This document shows positions 56,350-64,000 of a stretch of 64,000 nt of DNA, piece by piece; the first letter of the stretch is position 1; every line of letters begins with the position of its first letter. The notes beneath the pieces were generated by a model that was not told where the DNA came from, did no database searches, and saw only the letters and a program-made list of their open reading frames with translations. The position numbers were made by a program, and so were the translations under genes. The stretch comes from Bradyrhizobium nanningense (lineage in GTDB: Bacteria; Pseudomonadota; Alphaproteobacteria; Rhizobiales; Xanthobacteraceae), in NCBI RefSeq assembly GCF_004114535.1, contig NZ_LBJC01000020.1:62001-126000 (forward strand), given 5' to 3'.

Positions 56350-57951
56350 GCTTCCGAACAGCGACCGGTGATCCCTCAGGATCGCCTGCGCCGCATTGTG
56401 GCCGGGCGCACCGGTGACGCCGCCGCCGGGATGGGCGCCTGAGCCGCAATGGTAGAGACCCTTCAGCGGCCCGCGATAATCGGCATGGCCCAGCATCGGC
56501 CGTGCCGAGAACAGCTGGTTCAAGGTCAGCGCGCCGTGGAAGATGTCGCCGCCGACGAGGCCGAATTGCCGTTCAAGGTCGAGCGGGGATAGGATCTGGC
56601 GGCCCAGCACGCTCGCCGAAAACCCCGGCGCGTACTTGTCCACCGTCGCGATCATGAGATCGGCCACCTCGTCGCGATGATCGTCCCACGACTTTCCTTC
56701 GGGCAGCGTTGGCGCGACGTGCTGGCAGAACAGGCTCGCGACGTGCTGTCCCGCGGGCGCCAGCGTGTCGTCGAGTGTGGAGGGGATCAGCATCTCGACG
56801 ACGGGCGAACGGCTCCAGCCTTCCGCCCGCGCATCGAGATAGGCGCGGTCCATGTAGGGAAGGCTCGGCGCCAGGATGATGCCGGATGAGAGATGATCGC
56901 CCTCGCCCGGCAGCGCCGTGAAGGAGGGTAGGCGGTCCAGCGCCACGTTCATACGGAAGGTGCCGGAGCCGTTCTTCCAGTGCCGGATGCGGGCGAGGAA
57001 GTCCGCAGGGAGCGCCTCGGCTGCGATCAGGTGCGTGTAGAGCAGCTTTGGATTGACATTGGCCGCGACATATTTCGCGCGGATCGCCGAGCCGTTCTCC
57101 AGCAGGATTCCGACCGCGCGGTCGCGCTCGACGATGATCTCGCGGACGCCCGCGTCGGTGTCGATCACGGCGCCGCGGTCGCGTGCGGCGCGCGCCATCG
57201 CCTGCGTGATCGCGCCCATGCCGCCGATGGCATGGCCCCAGACACCCTTCTTGCCGTTCACCTCGCCGAAGGCGTGATGCAGCATCACATAGGCCGAGCC
57301 GGCGGCGTAGGGGCTGGCATAGTTGCCGACGATGGCATCAAAGCCGAACAGCGCCTTGACCAGATCATGCTCGAAACGCTCATCCAGCATCTCGCCGGCC
57401 GAGCGGGTGAAGAGATCGAGCAGGCTGCGGCTCTGTTCAAGGGTGAGACCGCGCAGGATGTTGGCGGTCTTCCAGGCGTTGACGCCTTCGCGGATGGCCG
57501 CCGTGCCGAAACCGTCGACGAGGTTCGGCGGCGCGCGCAGCACGAACTGCCTGAGCACGTCGGCGATGTCTTCCAGCTCGCGTGAAAACCCGTCGAGCGC
57601 ACCTGCGTCATGCGCGCTCAGCCGCGCGACGGACGCCTTGGTCCGTCCCTCGCCGGTGAGGAGATAGCTGCCGTCCGGCGCGGGCAGAAAATTCTGGGCG
57701 CGCCGTTCGACGATGCGCAGGCCCTGCTCGGCGAGCTTGAGGTCGCGGATCACCTGCGGATTGAGCAGGCTTACCGTGTAGGCCGCCACCGAATTGCGGA
57801 ATCCCGGGTGAAACTCCTCCGTGACCGCGGCTCCGCCGACCACCTTGCGGCGCTCGACCACGCGCACGCGCAAGCCGGCCATCGCGAGATAGGCCGCGCA
57901 GGTGAGGCCGTTATGGCCAGCGCCGATGATGACGACGTCGGTTTCGCTCAT
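56341..57951 (-). CDS. Phytoene dehydrogenase-like FAD oxidoreductase
   Basis: The protein has 536 residues. DVVIIGAGHNGLTCAAYLAM is the dinucleotide-binding loop, and VGGAAVTEEFHPGFRNS follows as in CrtI and PYROXD2-like proteins. GSGAHPGGGVTGAPGHNAA is the C-terminal FAD block. No carotenoid genes are nearby, so the PYROXD2-like branch with unknown substrate is favoured. ATG 57951 is chosen because the next start, 57978, lies inside a palindromic element. Confidence 0.85.
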   Translation of the reverse strand: MSETDVVIIGAGHNGLTCAAYLAMAGLRVRVVERRKVVGGAAVTEEFHPGFRNSVAAYTVSLLNPQVIRDLKLAEQGLRIVERRAQNFLPAPDGSYLLTGEGRTKASVARLSAHDAGALDGFSRELEDIADVLRQFVLRAPPNLVDGFGTAAIREGVNAWKTANILRGLTLEQSRSLLDLFTRSAGEMLDERFEHDLVKALFGFDAIVGNYASPYAAGSAYVMLHHAFGEVNGKKGVWGHAIGGMGAITQAMARAARDRGAVIDTDAGVREIIVERDRAVGILLENGSAIRAKYVAANVNPKLLYTHLIAAEALPADFLARIRHWKNGSGTFRMNVALDRLPSFTALPGEGDHLSSGIILAPSLPYMDRAYLDARAEGWSRSPVVEMLIPSTLDDTLAPAGQHVASLFCQHVAPTLPEGKSWDDHRDEVADLMIATVDKYAPGFSASVLGRQILSPLDLERQFGLVGGDIFHGALTLNQLFSARPMLGHADYRGPLKGLYHCGSGAHPGGGVTGAPGHNAAQAILRDHRSLFGSRG

Positions 57952-57972
57952 GAGGCTTTCAAGTTGTTCCAC

Positions 57973-58053
57973 CGTCATTCCGGAATGGTCCGAAGGACCA
58001 GACCCGGAATCTCGAGGTTCCGGGTTCGATGCTTCGCATCGCCCCGGAACGAC
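57973..58053. repeat. Intergenic palindromic element, family D copy 2
   Basis: CGTCATTCCGGAATGG and CCCCGGAACGAC arms, inner CCCGGAATC-TCGA-GGTTCCGGG and GATGCTTCGCATC. It lies between the divergent oxidoreductase and spermidine-synthase-like genes. Copy 1 is at 38585-38664. Confidence 0.82.
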
Positions 58054-58169
58054 CCTCTAATATCAAGCAATCCTCGCTGCAACATCACGCGCCCCTTTAT
58101 TGCCCGCTCAGGCGCCTTGTGCTCCATTGCGCGCGTCCGGCGCCCGCCGGGTTTTGAGCCGGAGCTTCC

Positions 58170-60449
58170 ATGGATTCGATCGTGCAACCCGCCGCCACGG
58201 AGCAGCCGTCCGCCTCGCGCGACCGGCTGGTGCTGACGGTCTACACCGCTGCGATCTTCGTCAGCGCGCTGCTGTTGTTCTCGGTGCAGCCGCTGTTCAC
58301 GAAGATGGTGCTGCCGCGGCTCGGTGGCTCGCCGGCAGTGTGGTCGGTGGCGATGGTGTTCTTCCAGTCGCTGCTGCTGGCGGGCTATGCCTATGCGCAT
58401 CTGCTGATGCAGGTCAAAAACCGCACCGTTCCGGTGGCCGTGCATCTGGTGCTGCTGATGGCGGCCTTCGCTACGCTGCCGCTCGGCATCGCCTCGGCCT
58501 ATGGCGAGCCGCCGGCGTCCGGTTATGCGTTCTGGCTGCTCGGGCTGTTCGTGGTCTCGATCGGCCTGCCGTTCTTTGCGCTCGCCGCCAACAATCCGCT
58601 GTTGCAGGCCTGGTTCGTCCGCACCGGCCATCCCGCCGGACACGATCCCTATTTCCTCTATGCCTCCTCCAACATCGGCAGCTTCCTCGCGCTGCTGTCC
58701 TATCCGTTCCTGCTGGAGCCGGTGTTCACGCTGCACACGCAGAACCGGCTCTGGACCGCAGGCTATGGCCTATTGATCCTCTTGATCGCGGTCTGCGGCG
58801 TGCTGCTGCTGCGCTCGCCGACGCTGCCGGTGGTCGATGCGCGCATCGAGGACGTCAATGCGCCGGCGCCAGCTTTCCTGACGCGGCTGCGCTGGATCTT
58901 CCTCGCCGCGGTGCCCTCGGGTCTGCTGATTGCGGTGACCGCGCATATCTCGACCGACGTCGCGGCAGCGCCGCTGCTGTGGGTGCTGCCGCTCTCGCTG
59001 TACTTGCTCACCTGGGTCGTCGTGTTCCAGTCGCGGCCGCTGCTGCCGCACAAATGGATGCTGATGCTGCAGCCGGTCGCGATCGCAGGGGTCATTGTCC
59101 TGCTCGCCTTCGGCGGCGAACAGAATCTGCTGTTGACCCTCGGCGGCCATCAATTGTGCTTCTTCGTCATCGCCATGGCCTGCCACGGCGAACTAGCGCG
59201 GACCCGGCCGGCCGCCAAATATCTCACCGGCTTCTATGTCGCGCTGTCGTTCGGCGGCATGGTCGGCGGGCTCTTTGCCGGCCTGGTCGCCCCGTTCACT
59301 TTCTCGTGGATCGCCGAATATCCGATCCTGATCGCGCTCGCGGCATTGTGCCGGCCGGCTGCGAACGAGCGGCTTGCCGGCATCGTCAAATGGTTTTGGC
59401 TCGCACTCGCCGCGCTCGCGGTGGCGCTGGTTGTGCCCTCCACCACCACGGGCGGCCTCTCGACCTGGTTCGAGGATCACCGCGTCTGGGTCGCTGGCAG
59501 CGTCGGCGTGCTCGCCGCGCTGCTTGCGCTGGCGCTCAATGCCGGACGCTGGAAGATCTTTGCCACCGTCGTGCTCGCGCTGGCGTTGATCCGCATCTAT
59601 CCCGCCGACGAGGGCCGCGTCACGACGGTGCGCAGCTTCTTCGGCGTGCATAAGATCGTGGTGACGCCCGGCGGCTACTTCCATGTGCTGATGCACGGCA
59701 CCACCATTCACGGCGCCGAACGATTCCGCAACAATGACGGCACACAGGTCGCCGGCCGGCCCGAGCCGATCACCTATTATCACAAGGACGGCGGCATCGG
59801 TCAGGCCGTCAGCGCGATCCGCGAACGCAAGGGCACTCCGCTCAAGGTCGCCGCGATCGGCGTCGGATCGGGCACCCTCGCCTGCGCTGCTGACCCCGGC
59901 GAGGACTGGAAATTCTTCGAGATCGACCAGTCGATGGTGGATGCCGCGCGTGATCCCAAAAATTTCCGCTACATCTCGAGTTGCATGCCGGATATGAAGC
60001 CCGTGATCGGCGATGCGCGGCTGACCTTCGCCAAGGAGGCCGGCGGCGCCTACGATCTGATCATCGTCGATGCCTATTCATCCGATGCGATCCCGATCCA
60101 TCTCGCCACCGAAGAGGCGATGAAGATCTACAAGGACAAGCTCGCGCCGCACGGCGCCGTGGTGATGCACGTCTCCAACCGGCATCTCGATCTCGAGACC
60201 GTCGTGGTCGGCATTGCGGACGCCAACGATCTCAAGAGCTGGGTCTTCAACGAGGATTCCGGGCGAGATGGTGACTACATCTTCTCGACCGACGTCGTCA
60301 TCTCCGCGCGGGAGGAGGCCGACATCGGCAGGCTCGCCGCCTCCAAATCGTGGGAGCAGACCGAAGCCGACGACAGGGTGCGGGTCTGGACCGACGACTA
60401 TTCCAACATCCTTGGCGCGCTGTACCGGCGGCTGCGGGACGGGGAGTAG
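58170..60449 (+). CDS. Fused membrane protein and spermidine-synthase-like domain
   Basis: The protein has 759 residues. The first 490 contain about a dozen membrane helices (ALLLFSVQPLFTKMVLPRLG is the signature of this fused family). The C-terminal 260 residues form a Rossmann methyltransferase-like fold: VAAIGVGSGTLACAADPGED, FEIDQSMVDAARDP, GDARLTFAKE and IIVDAYSSDAIPIHLATEEA, as in polyamine aminopropyltransferases. Whether it makes a polyamine, and whether the membrane part transports anything, is unknown. No other polyamine gene is nearby. Confidence 0.85.
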   Translation: MDSIVQPAATEQPSASRDRLVLTVYTAAIFVSALLLFSVQPLFTKMVLPRLGGSPAVWSVAMVFFQSLLLAGYAYAHLLMQVKNRTVPVAVHLVLLMAAFATLPLGIASAYGEPPASGYAFWLLGLFVVSIGLPFFALAANNPLLQAWFVRTGHPAGHDPYFLYASSNIGSFLALLSYPFLLEPVFTLHTQNRLWTAGYGLLILLIAVCGVLLLRSPTLPVVDARIEDVNAPAPAFLTRLRWIFLAAVPSGLLIAVTAHISTDVAAAPLLWVLPLSLYLLTWVVVFQSRPLLPHKWMLMLQPVAIAGVIVLLAFGGEQNLLLTLGGHQLCFFVIAMACHGELARTRPAAKYLTGFYVALSFGGMVGGLFAGLVAPFTFSWIAEYPILIALAALCRPAANERLAGIVKWFWLALAALAVALVVPSTTTGGLSTWFEDHRVWVAGSVGVLAALLALALNAGRWKIFATVVLALALIRIYPADEGRVTTVRSFFGVHKIVVTPGGYFHVLMHGTTIHGAERFRNNDGTQVAGRPEPITYYHKDGGIGQAVSAIRERKGTPLKVAAIGVGSGTLACAADPGEDWKFFEIDQSMVDAARDPKNFRYISSCMPDMKPVIGDARLTFAKEAGGAYDLIIVDAYSSDAIPIHLATEEAMKIYKDKLAPHGAVVMHVSNRHLDLETVVVGIADANDLKSWVFNEDSGRDGDYIFSTDVVISAREEADIGRLAASKSWEQTEADDRVRVWTDDYSNILGALYRRLRDGE

Positions 60450-60463
60450 GCGCTGCGAATTGT

Positions 60464-60587
60464 TCTCGTGCCCCGGACGCTGCGCAGCACGAAGTGATGC
60501 GCTGCAGAGCCGGGGCCATCGCGCGGCTTGCTGGGTCCCGGCTCTGCGGAGCAGCCGTTGCACGCTGCACCGCGTCCGGGACACGAG
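60464..60587. repeat. Intergenic palindromic element, family C copy 4
   Basis: TCTCGTGCCCCGGACGCTGC and GCACCGCGTCCGGGACACGAG arms, with GCGCTGCAGAGCCGGGGCC and TGGGTCCCGGCTCTGCGGAGC inside. It separates the convergent spermidine-synthase-like and phosphodiesterase genes. Confidence 0.85.
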
Positions 60588-60594
60588 ACTGAGG

Positions 60595-61590
60595 CTACGG
60601 CTCGACCGGCGTCCCCGCCGGCAACGCAATCCCCTTTTCGCCGGCGACGTCACGCAACAGGTCGGGTCTGTCGGAAATGATCCCGTCGGCGCCGAGCTCG
60701 ATCATGCGCGCCATGTCGTCGCGCTTGTTGACCGTCCACACCACAACGCGCAATCCGAGTCCGTGGGCCTCCGCGACGAGCGCCGCGGTCACATCGCCGA
60801 AATAGGGCGACCAGATCGCGCCGCCCGCCGCTTTGATCGTCCGCGGCAGCGAGCCGCCGTGATTGGCCGGGCTGAACCCGGCCGTCCAGTTCGTCGCCTT
60901 GTCCAGCGCCACCGTCTGGCCCGTGCCGCGTTGGAGCGTCAGGTACACCGTCGGCATCTTCGGTGCCTGCTGCTGGACCAGTTGCAAGGTCCGCCAGTCG
61001 AAGGACTGGATCATGACCCTGTCGGAAAACGCTTCGGACTCGATCAGTCCCAGCAGCTTCGTGACAAAGGCCTGCGGATCGAGCGTTTCGTCCTGATGGT
61101 TCGGGTCGATCTTGGTCTCGATGTTGAAGCGCACACGCGAGTTGCCGGACTTCCTTACCAGCGCGAACAGCTCGCTCAGGGTCGGAATCCGCGTCCCCGG
61201 CACGGCACGCTGGTCGGGGAATTGCTTCGCGTAAGCACTGTCCGGCCGGATCCGGCCGACGTCGTAGGTTCTGACCTCGTCCAGCCGCAGCTTGACGAAA
61301 GGGGTGCCGGGCGGAGTGATGTAAGCGCCGTCGGCATTGCGCGCGAGATCAGGATTGAGCCCGCGCTCATGCGAGACGACGATCTCGCCGTCCGCGGTCA
61401 CGCCGACGTCGAGCTCCAGCGTGTCCACGCCCATCGACAGCGCGTTGGCGAAGGCAGGCAGGGTGTTTTCCGGCAACAGCGCCCGCCCACCGCGATGCGC
61501 CTCGAGATCGAAGGCCATATCAATAGCCATGGCTTGTCCCGCGGTGAGAACCGAGAGCACGGTCAGGATCGTTGCGGCACGTGACGGCAT
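60595..61590 (-). CDS. Periplasmic glycerophosphodiester phosphodiesterase
   Basis: The protein has 331 residues. A signal peptide (MPSRAATILTVLSVLTAGQA) is followed by a GDPD TIM barrel: DLEAHRGGRALLPENTLPAF carries the first catalytic His and Glu, LELDVGVTADGEIVVSHERG the metal ligands and second His, then FNIETKID. VVVWTVNKRDDMARMIELGA and DGIISDRPDLL close the barrel. It releases glycerol 3-phosphate from phospholipid headgroups. ATG 61590 gives the signal peptide; the longer frame to 61701 does not. Confidence 0.88.
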   Translation of the reverse strand: MPSRAATILTVLSVLTAGQAMAIDMAFDLEAHRGGRALLPENTLPAFANALSMGVDTLELDVGVTADGEIVVSHERGLNPDLARNADGAYITPPGTPFVKLRLDEVRTYDVGRIRPDSAYAKQFPDQRAVPGTRIPTLSELFALVRKSGNSRVRFNIETKIDPNHQDETLDPQAFVTKLLGLIESEAFSDRVMIQSFDWRTLQLVQQQAPKMPTVYLTLQRGTGQTVALDKATNWTAGFSPANHGGSLPRTIKAAGGAIWSPYFGDVTAALVAEAHGLGLRVVVWTVNKRDDMARMIELGADGIISDRPDLLRDVAGEKGIALPAGTPVEP

Positions 61591-61721
61591 CAAGGTTCTC
61601 AGCCCGAGTGAAAAGCAGAGCTTATGAAATCTTTGCGCGTTTCGTCCAGTCTCGCGGTTGACGGCAGCCGTGGAAGGCGGAAACTGCCCCTCAAAAAGCA
61701 ACGGTTCAGGGGGGCACGCAC

Positions 61722-62984
61722 ATGCGGCTTGTCTTCATCGGAGCGATGGCGGTTTTCATGATCGGACAGGCGGCAGCCAGGGACGCGCTCTCGGGCGCGA
61801 GTCTCTACGAAGATGTGGTGCGCTATGCCTCCTTCGGTCTGCACCGCTTCGGCTCTGCGGGCGATCGCGCGACCGCCGACTGGATCGCCGACGAGCTGAA
61901 GCAGGCGAGTTTCGACGTCAGCTTCCAGCCTGTCGTGCTCGGCCGCCAATATGTCGTCGAGCAGGCCAGCGCCGAAGCTGGCGGCACGGTTGTCGAGGCG
62001 ACGCCATTCTGGTGGCCGCCGGAGGACAGAGCTAGCTTCCATCTCAACGCGCCGCTCGCGCGGGATGGTGATGTCACCGGCAAGATTCTCTGGTTGGAGC
62101 TGCCGTTCGACCGGGGTGCCTATCTGGGGCCGATCCATCGTGCGGCCATCACGGCAGCGGCAGCGAAGAAGCCCGCGGCCATCCTGCTGATGATCGGAAA
62201 TCCCGCCGACGACCGCTTCGCCTACAACGTCACGCAGGAGGATGCGCCCTGGCCGGTGCCGGTCATCGTGGTCGGCGCGAAGTGGCGGCCGGCGTTCGAG
62301 CGCGCACTCGCTGCGGGCACGTCTGTCACCTTCGACGTCAAGGGCCGTTACGAACGCGATGTCGCCGGCCGCAACGTCATCGCCGAGACGGGCACGGGCC
62401 GCGGGCCGACCATCGTCGTCTCGACGCCAATGACGGGCTGGTACACCTGCGTCTGCGAGCGCGGTCCGGGCATCGCCAACTTCCTTGCTCTTGCGCGCAC
62501 CGTTGCTGCGGAAAAATGGCCGGCGCATTTCGTCTTCATCGCCACCGCCGGCCACGAGATCGGCCATGGCGGCATGGAGCTGTTCCTGAAGCACGGCGCG
62601 CCGGCGCCGAACGACACGCTGGCGTGGATTCACTTCGGCTCGTCGAACGCGTGCTACGCCTTCGCGGACGGCGCCCGCACCGATCGGCCCGAGGAAGAAC
62701 GCTATCTCGTGCTCAGCAAATCCGCGGTTGCGCTGACCAACGAGGCCTTTGCCGGGGTCGCGGCGAAACGTCTGGTGACGGAGAAGCAGGCGGTCGGCGA
62801 ATTGCGCGACGTGCACGCGGCGGGCTATGCCAATTTCCTTGGCATGGCGGGCCGCCATCGCACTTTCCACACGCCCTCGGACGAACTCTCAGTGACCGGA
62901 CCCGAGATCCTGGAGCCGGTCGCGCGCGCCTTCGTCGATGCTGTGCGAAAGATCGTGGAGCGCGACAATGCCGCGTTCAGATAG
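61722..62984 (+). CDS. M28-like exported protein with altered metal site
   Basis: The protein has 420 residues with a signal peptide (MRLVFIGAMAVFMIGQAAA). Residues 25-75 resemble the start of M28 peptidases (FGLHRFGSAGDRATADWIAD), residues 110-215 a PA-like insert, and 218-400 the catalytic core. Where M28 enzymes have HxD, this has STPMTGWYTC (234-243). Where they have the EE pair, it has TAGHEIGHGG, with HEIGH at 278-282. HTPSDE (383-388) keeps the last His and Asp. Hydrolase activity is uncertain. Confidence 0.65.
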   Translation: MRLVFIGAMAVFMIGQAAARDALSGASLYEDVVRYASFGLHRFGSAGDRATADWIADELKQASFDVSFQPVVLGRQYVVEQASAEAGGTVVEATPFWWPPEDRASFHLNAPLARDGDVTGKILWLELPFDRGAYLGPIHRAAITAAAAKKPAAILLMIGNPADDRFAYNVTQEDAPWPVPVIVVGAKWRPAFERALAAGTSVTFDVKGRYERDVAGRNVIAETGTGRGPTIVVSTPMTGWYTCVCERGPGIANFLALARTVAAEKWPAHFVFIATAGHEIGHGGMELFLKHGAPAPNDTLAWIHFGSSNACYAFADGARTDRPEEERYLVLSKSAVALTNEAFAGVAAKRLVTEKQAVGELRDVHAAGYANFLGMAGRHRTFHTPSDELSVTGPEILEPVARAFVDAVRKIVERDNAAFR

Positions 62985-63021
62985 CGCATGATCCGGAAAC
63001 GATCATGCTCAGATAACAGCG

Positions 63022-63819
63022 TCAGTTCTGGTAATAATAGTCTCGCGGCTGATAAACCTGCCGCGGCTGCGGCTGATAATAGGTGCCCTGCTGGCCGTAG
63101 CCCTGGTCGTAATAGGGCCGCGGCTGCTGCTGATAGACCTGCGCGTCATAGAGCGGGCGGGTGGCGGAACGCGGCGCCGGATAGCGCGCGCCGGTGTCGC
63201 TGCCGTCGGCGGGATAGATGTAATTGTCATCCTGCGGCATGTAGCGGCGGGCGGGCTGCGCCGGCGGCGTCAGGTTCACGGGATCACCCGTTGTGGCATA
63301 TTGCTCTTCGGCGGGCTGTTGCGGAGCGCGGGCCACCGCAGCGTTGCCGCGGCCACGCGGATTGCGCGCCAGCGCCACCTGCGCTGAGCCGGTCAGCGTC
63401 ACCGTGGTGTTGAGCACGCCCTGCTGCTGCACCAGCGCATAGAGTGTCGATGCGTTCTGACGCGACAGCCGCACGCAGCCATGCGACGCTGGCGAGCCCA
63501 GACGGCCGACTGAGTCGGTACCGTGGATGGCATGGCCGATCTTGGTGAAGAAGATCGCGTGCGGCATCGGCGCGTCGTCGAATTCCTTGGAGTAGTGATC
63601 CTCTTCCATCCGGAAGGCGCGGAAGGCACCGTTCGGCGTCTCGCGCGAGGGGATGCCTGTCGATACCGGCCAGTGATAGCGAGCCACGCCATCGACCGCG
63701 ACGGTCATCTGCTGATTGTCCTTGTCGACGGTGATCTCGACCTTGGCCTGCGCGCTGCCCGCGCTCAAAAGCATCAGGGATGTGAAAGCAATGAAAAATG
63801 AACGCATCTGGAAACGCAT
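63022..63819 (-). CDS. L,D-transpeptidase (YkuD family)
   Basis: The protein has 265 residues. A signal peptide (FFIAFTSLMLLSAGSAQA) leads to the YkuD domain at about 27-145: VDKDNQQMTVAVDG, VSTGIPSRETPNGAF, then AIHGTDSVGRLGSPASHGC with the catalytic Cys in SHGCVRL. The C-terminal 110 residues are a Gln/Pro/Tyr-rich tail. It cross-links peptidoglycan or attaches proteins to it in the periplasm. AGGA lies five bases before ATG 63819. Confidence 0.9.
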   Translation of the reverse strand: MRFQMRSFFIAFTSLMLLSAGSAQAKVEITVDKDNQQMTVAVDGVARYHWPVSTGIPSRETPNGAFRAFRMEEDHYSKEFDDAPMPHAIFFTKIGHAIHGTDSVGRLGSPASHGCVRLSRQNASTLYALVQQQGVLNTTVTLTGSAQVALARNPRGRGNAAVARAPQQPAEEQYATTGDPVNLTPPAQPARRYMPQDDNYIYPADGSDTGARYPAPRSATRPLYDAQVYQQQPRPYYDQGYGQQGTYYQPQPRQVYQPRDYYYQN

Positions 63820-63947
63820 TTGGATCCTGGCCTCCGGCCTCGTCACGCTAGCCGCCGCGGCTCTCCGTCCCCGGCATGCAATATGCCTTTAATCCGGCTT
63901 TCGTTCCAGCGGCCTGCCAAGCTAACCTTTCTGCCATCGTTAACGCG

Positions 63948-64000
63948 ATGCGGGGCGTAAGCAAGGCCGCTTTGTGCCGCGCCGCGCGCGACGGCGCTGA
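63948..64000 (+). CDS. Possible 5' end of a gene cut by the window
   Basis: ATG 63948 opens a frame of 17 codons (MRGVSKAALCRAARDGA) to the window edge. There is no evident ribosome-binding site and the stretch is too short to judge. The 128 bases between it and the L,D-transpeptidase start contain no other feature. Confidence 0.15.
   Translation, partial: MRGVSKAALCRAARDGA

Overview
The window looks like a chromosomal segment of a high-GC alphaproteobacterium, most likely Bradyrhizobium or a close relative in the Nitrobacteraceae. Evidence: a complete dcw cell-wall and division cluster in alphaproteobacterial order, running on into lpxC, bamD, recN and ligA; an FtsZ with a long linker ending in an [12 protein letters not shown] tail; strong G/C third-position bias; and many intergenic palindromic elements of the kind scattered through Bradyrhizobium genomes. 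I saw no phage, insertion sequence, CRISPR array, tRNA or rRNA operon.

Layout. 1-10 kb is a mixed region: a class III aminotransferase cut by the window edge, phosphatidylserine decarboxylase, a Nudix hydrolase, a FecR-domain protein, a DUF2147 protein with a broken inverted copy of itself, a 27-residue membrane peptide, an extensin-like lipoprotein, a histidine phosphatase, and a LanC-like gene with an in-frame stop near its 5' end. 10-18.2 kb is a transport block: a TetR regulator divergent from an EmrA/EmrB-type pump with a near-perfect operator between them, then an ABC exporter, a MATE exporter and a TSUP permease. 18.4-24 kb holds a MocR regulator with phased direct repeats at its promoter, a DUF983 protein, the RNase P RNA gene with its terminator, a DGPF/YCII protein with an ECF42-type sigma factor, and a peptidoglycan amidase.

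24.2-44.3 kb is the dcw cluster, all on the plus strand: rsmH, ftsL, ftsI, murE, murF, mraY, murD, a small membrane-anchored protein foreign to the cluster, ftsW, murG, murC, murB, ddl, ftsQ, ftsA, ftsZ, closed by a strong terminator. Together these make lipid II in the cytoplasm and build the division septum. Several junctions overlap as ATGA (ftsL-ftsI, murE-murF, ftsQ-ftsA), while others carry palindromic elements. 44.6-50.8 kb continues with lpxC, bamD, recN and ligA.

50.8-64 kb is again mixed: a Bcr/CflA-type MFS exporter, an aminopeptidase P, two overlapping tiny ORFs, prmA, an orphan Flp pilin, a convergent intergenic region holding a helically phased array of DnaA-box-like words, a phytoene-dehydrogenase-like oxidoreductase, a fused membrane/spermidine-synthase protein, a periplasmic glycerophosphodiesterase, an M28-like protein with an altered metal site, and an L,D-transpeptidase.

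The features most worth checking are the interrupted LanC-like gene, the phased array at 56.2-56.35 kb, the DUF2147 remnant, the MocR promoter repeats, the small ORFs, and the M28-like protein with an HEIGH motif. All functional calls are read from sequence motifs and remembered family features; no database search was run.
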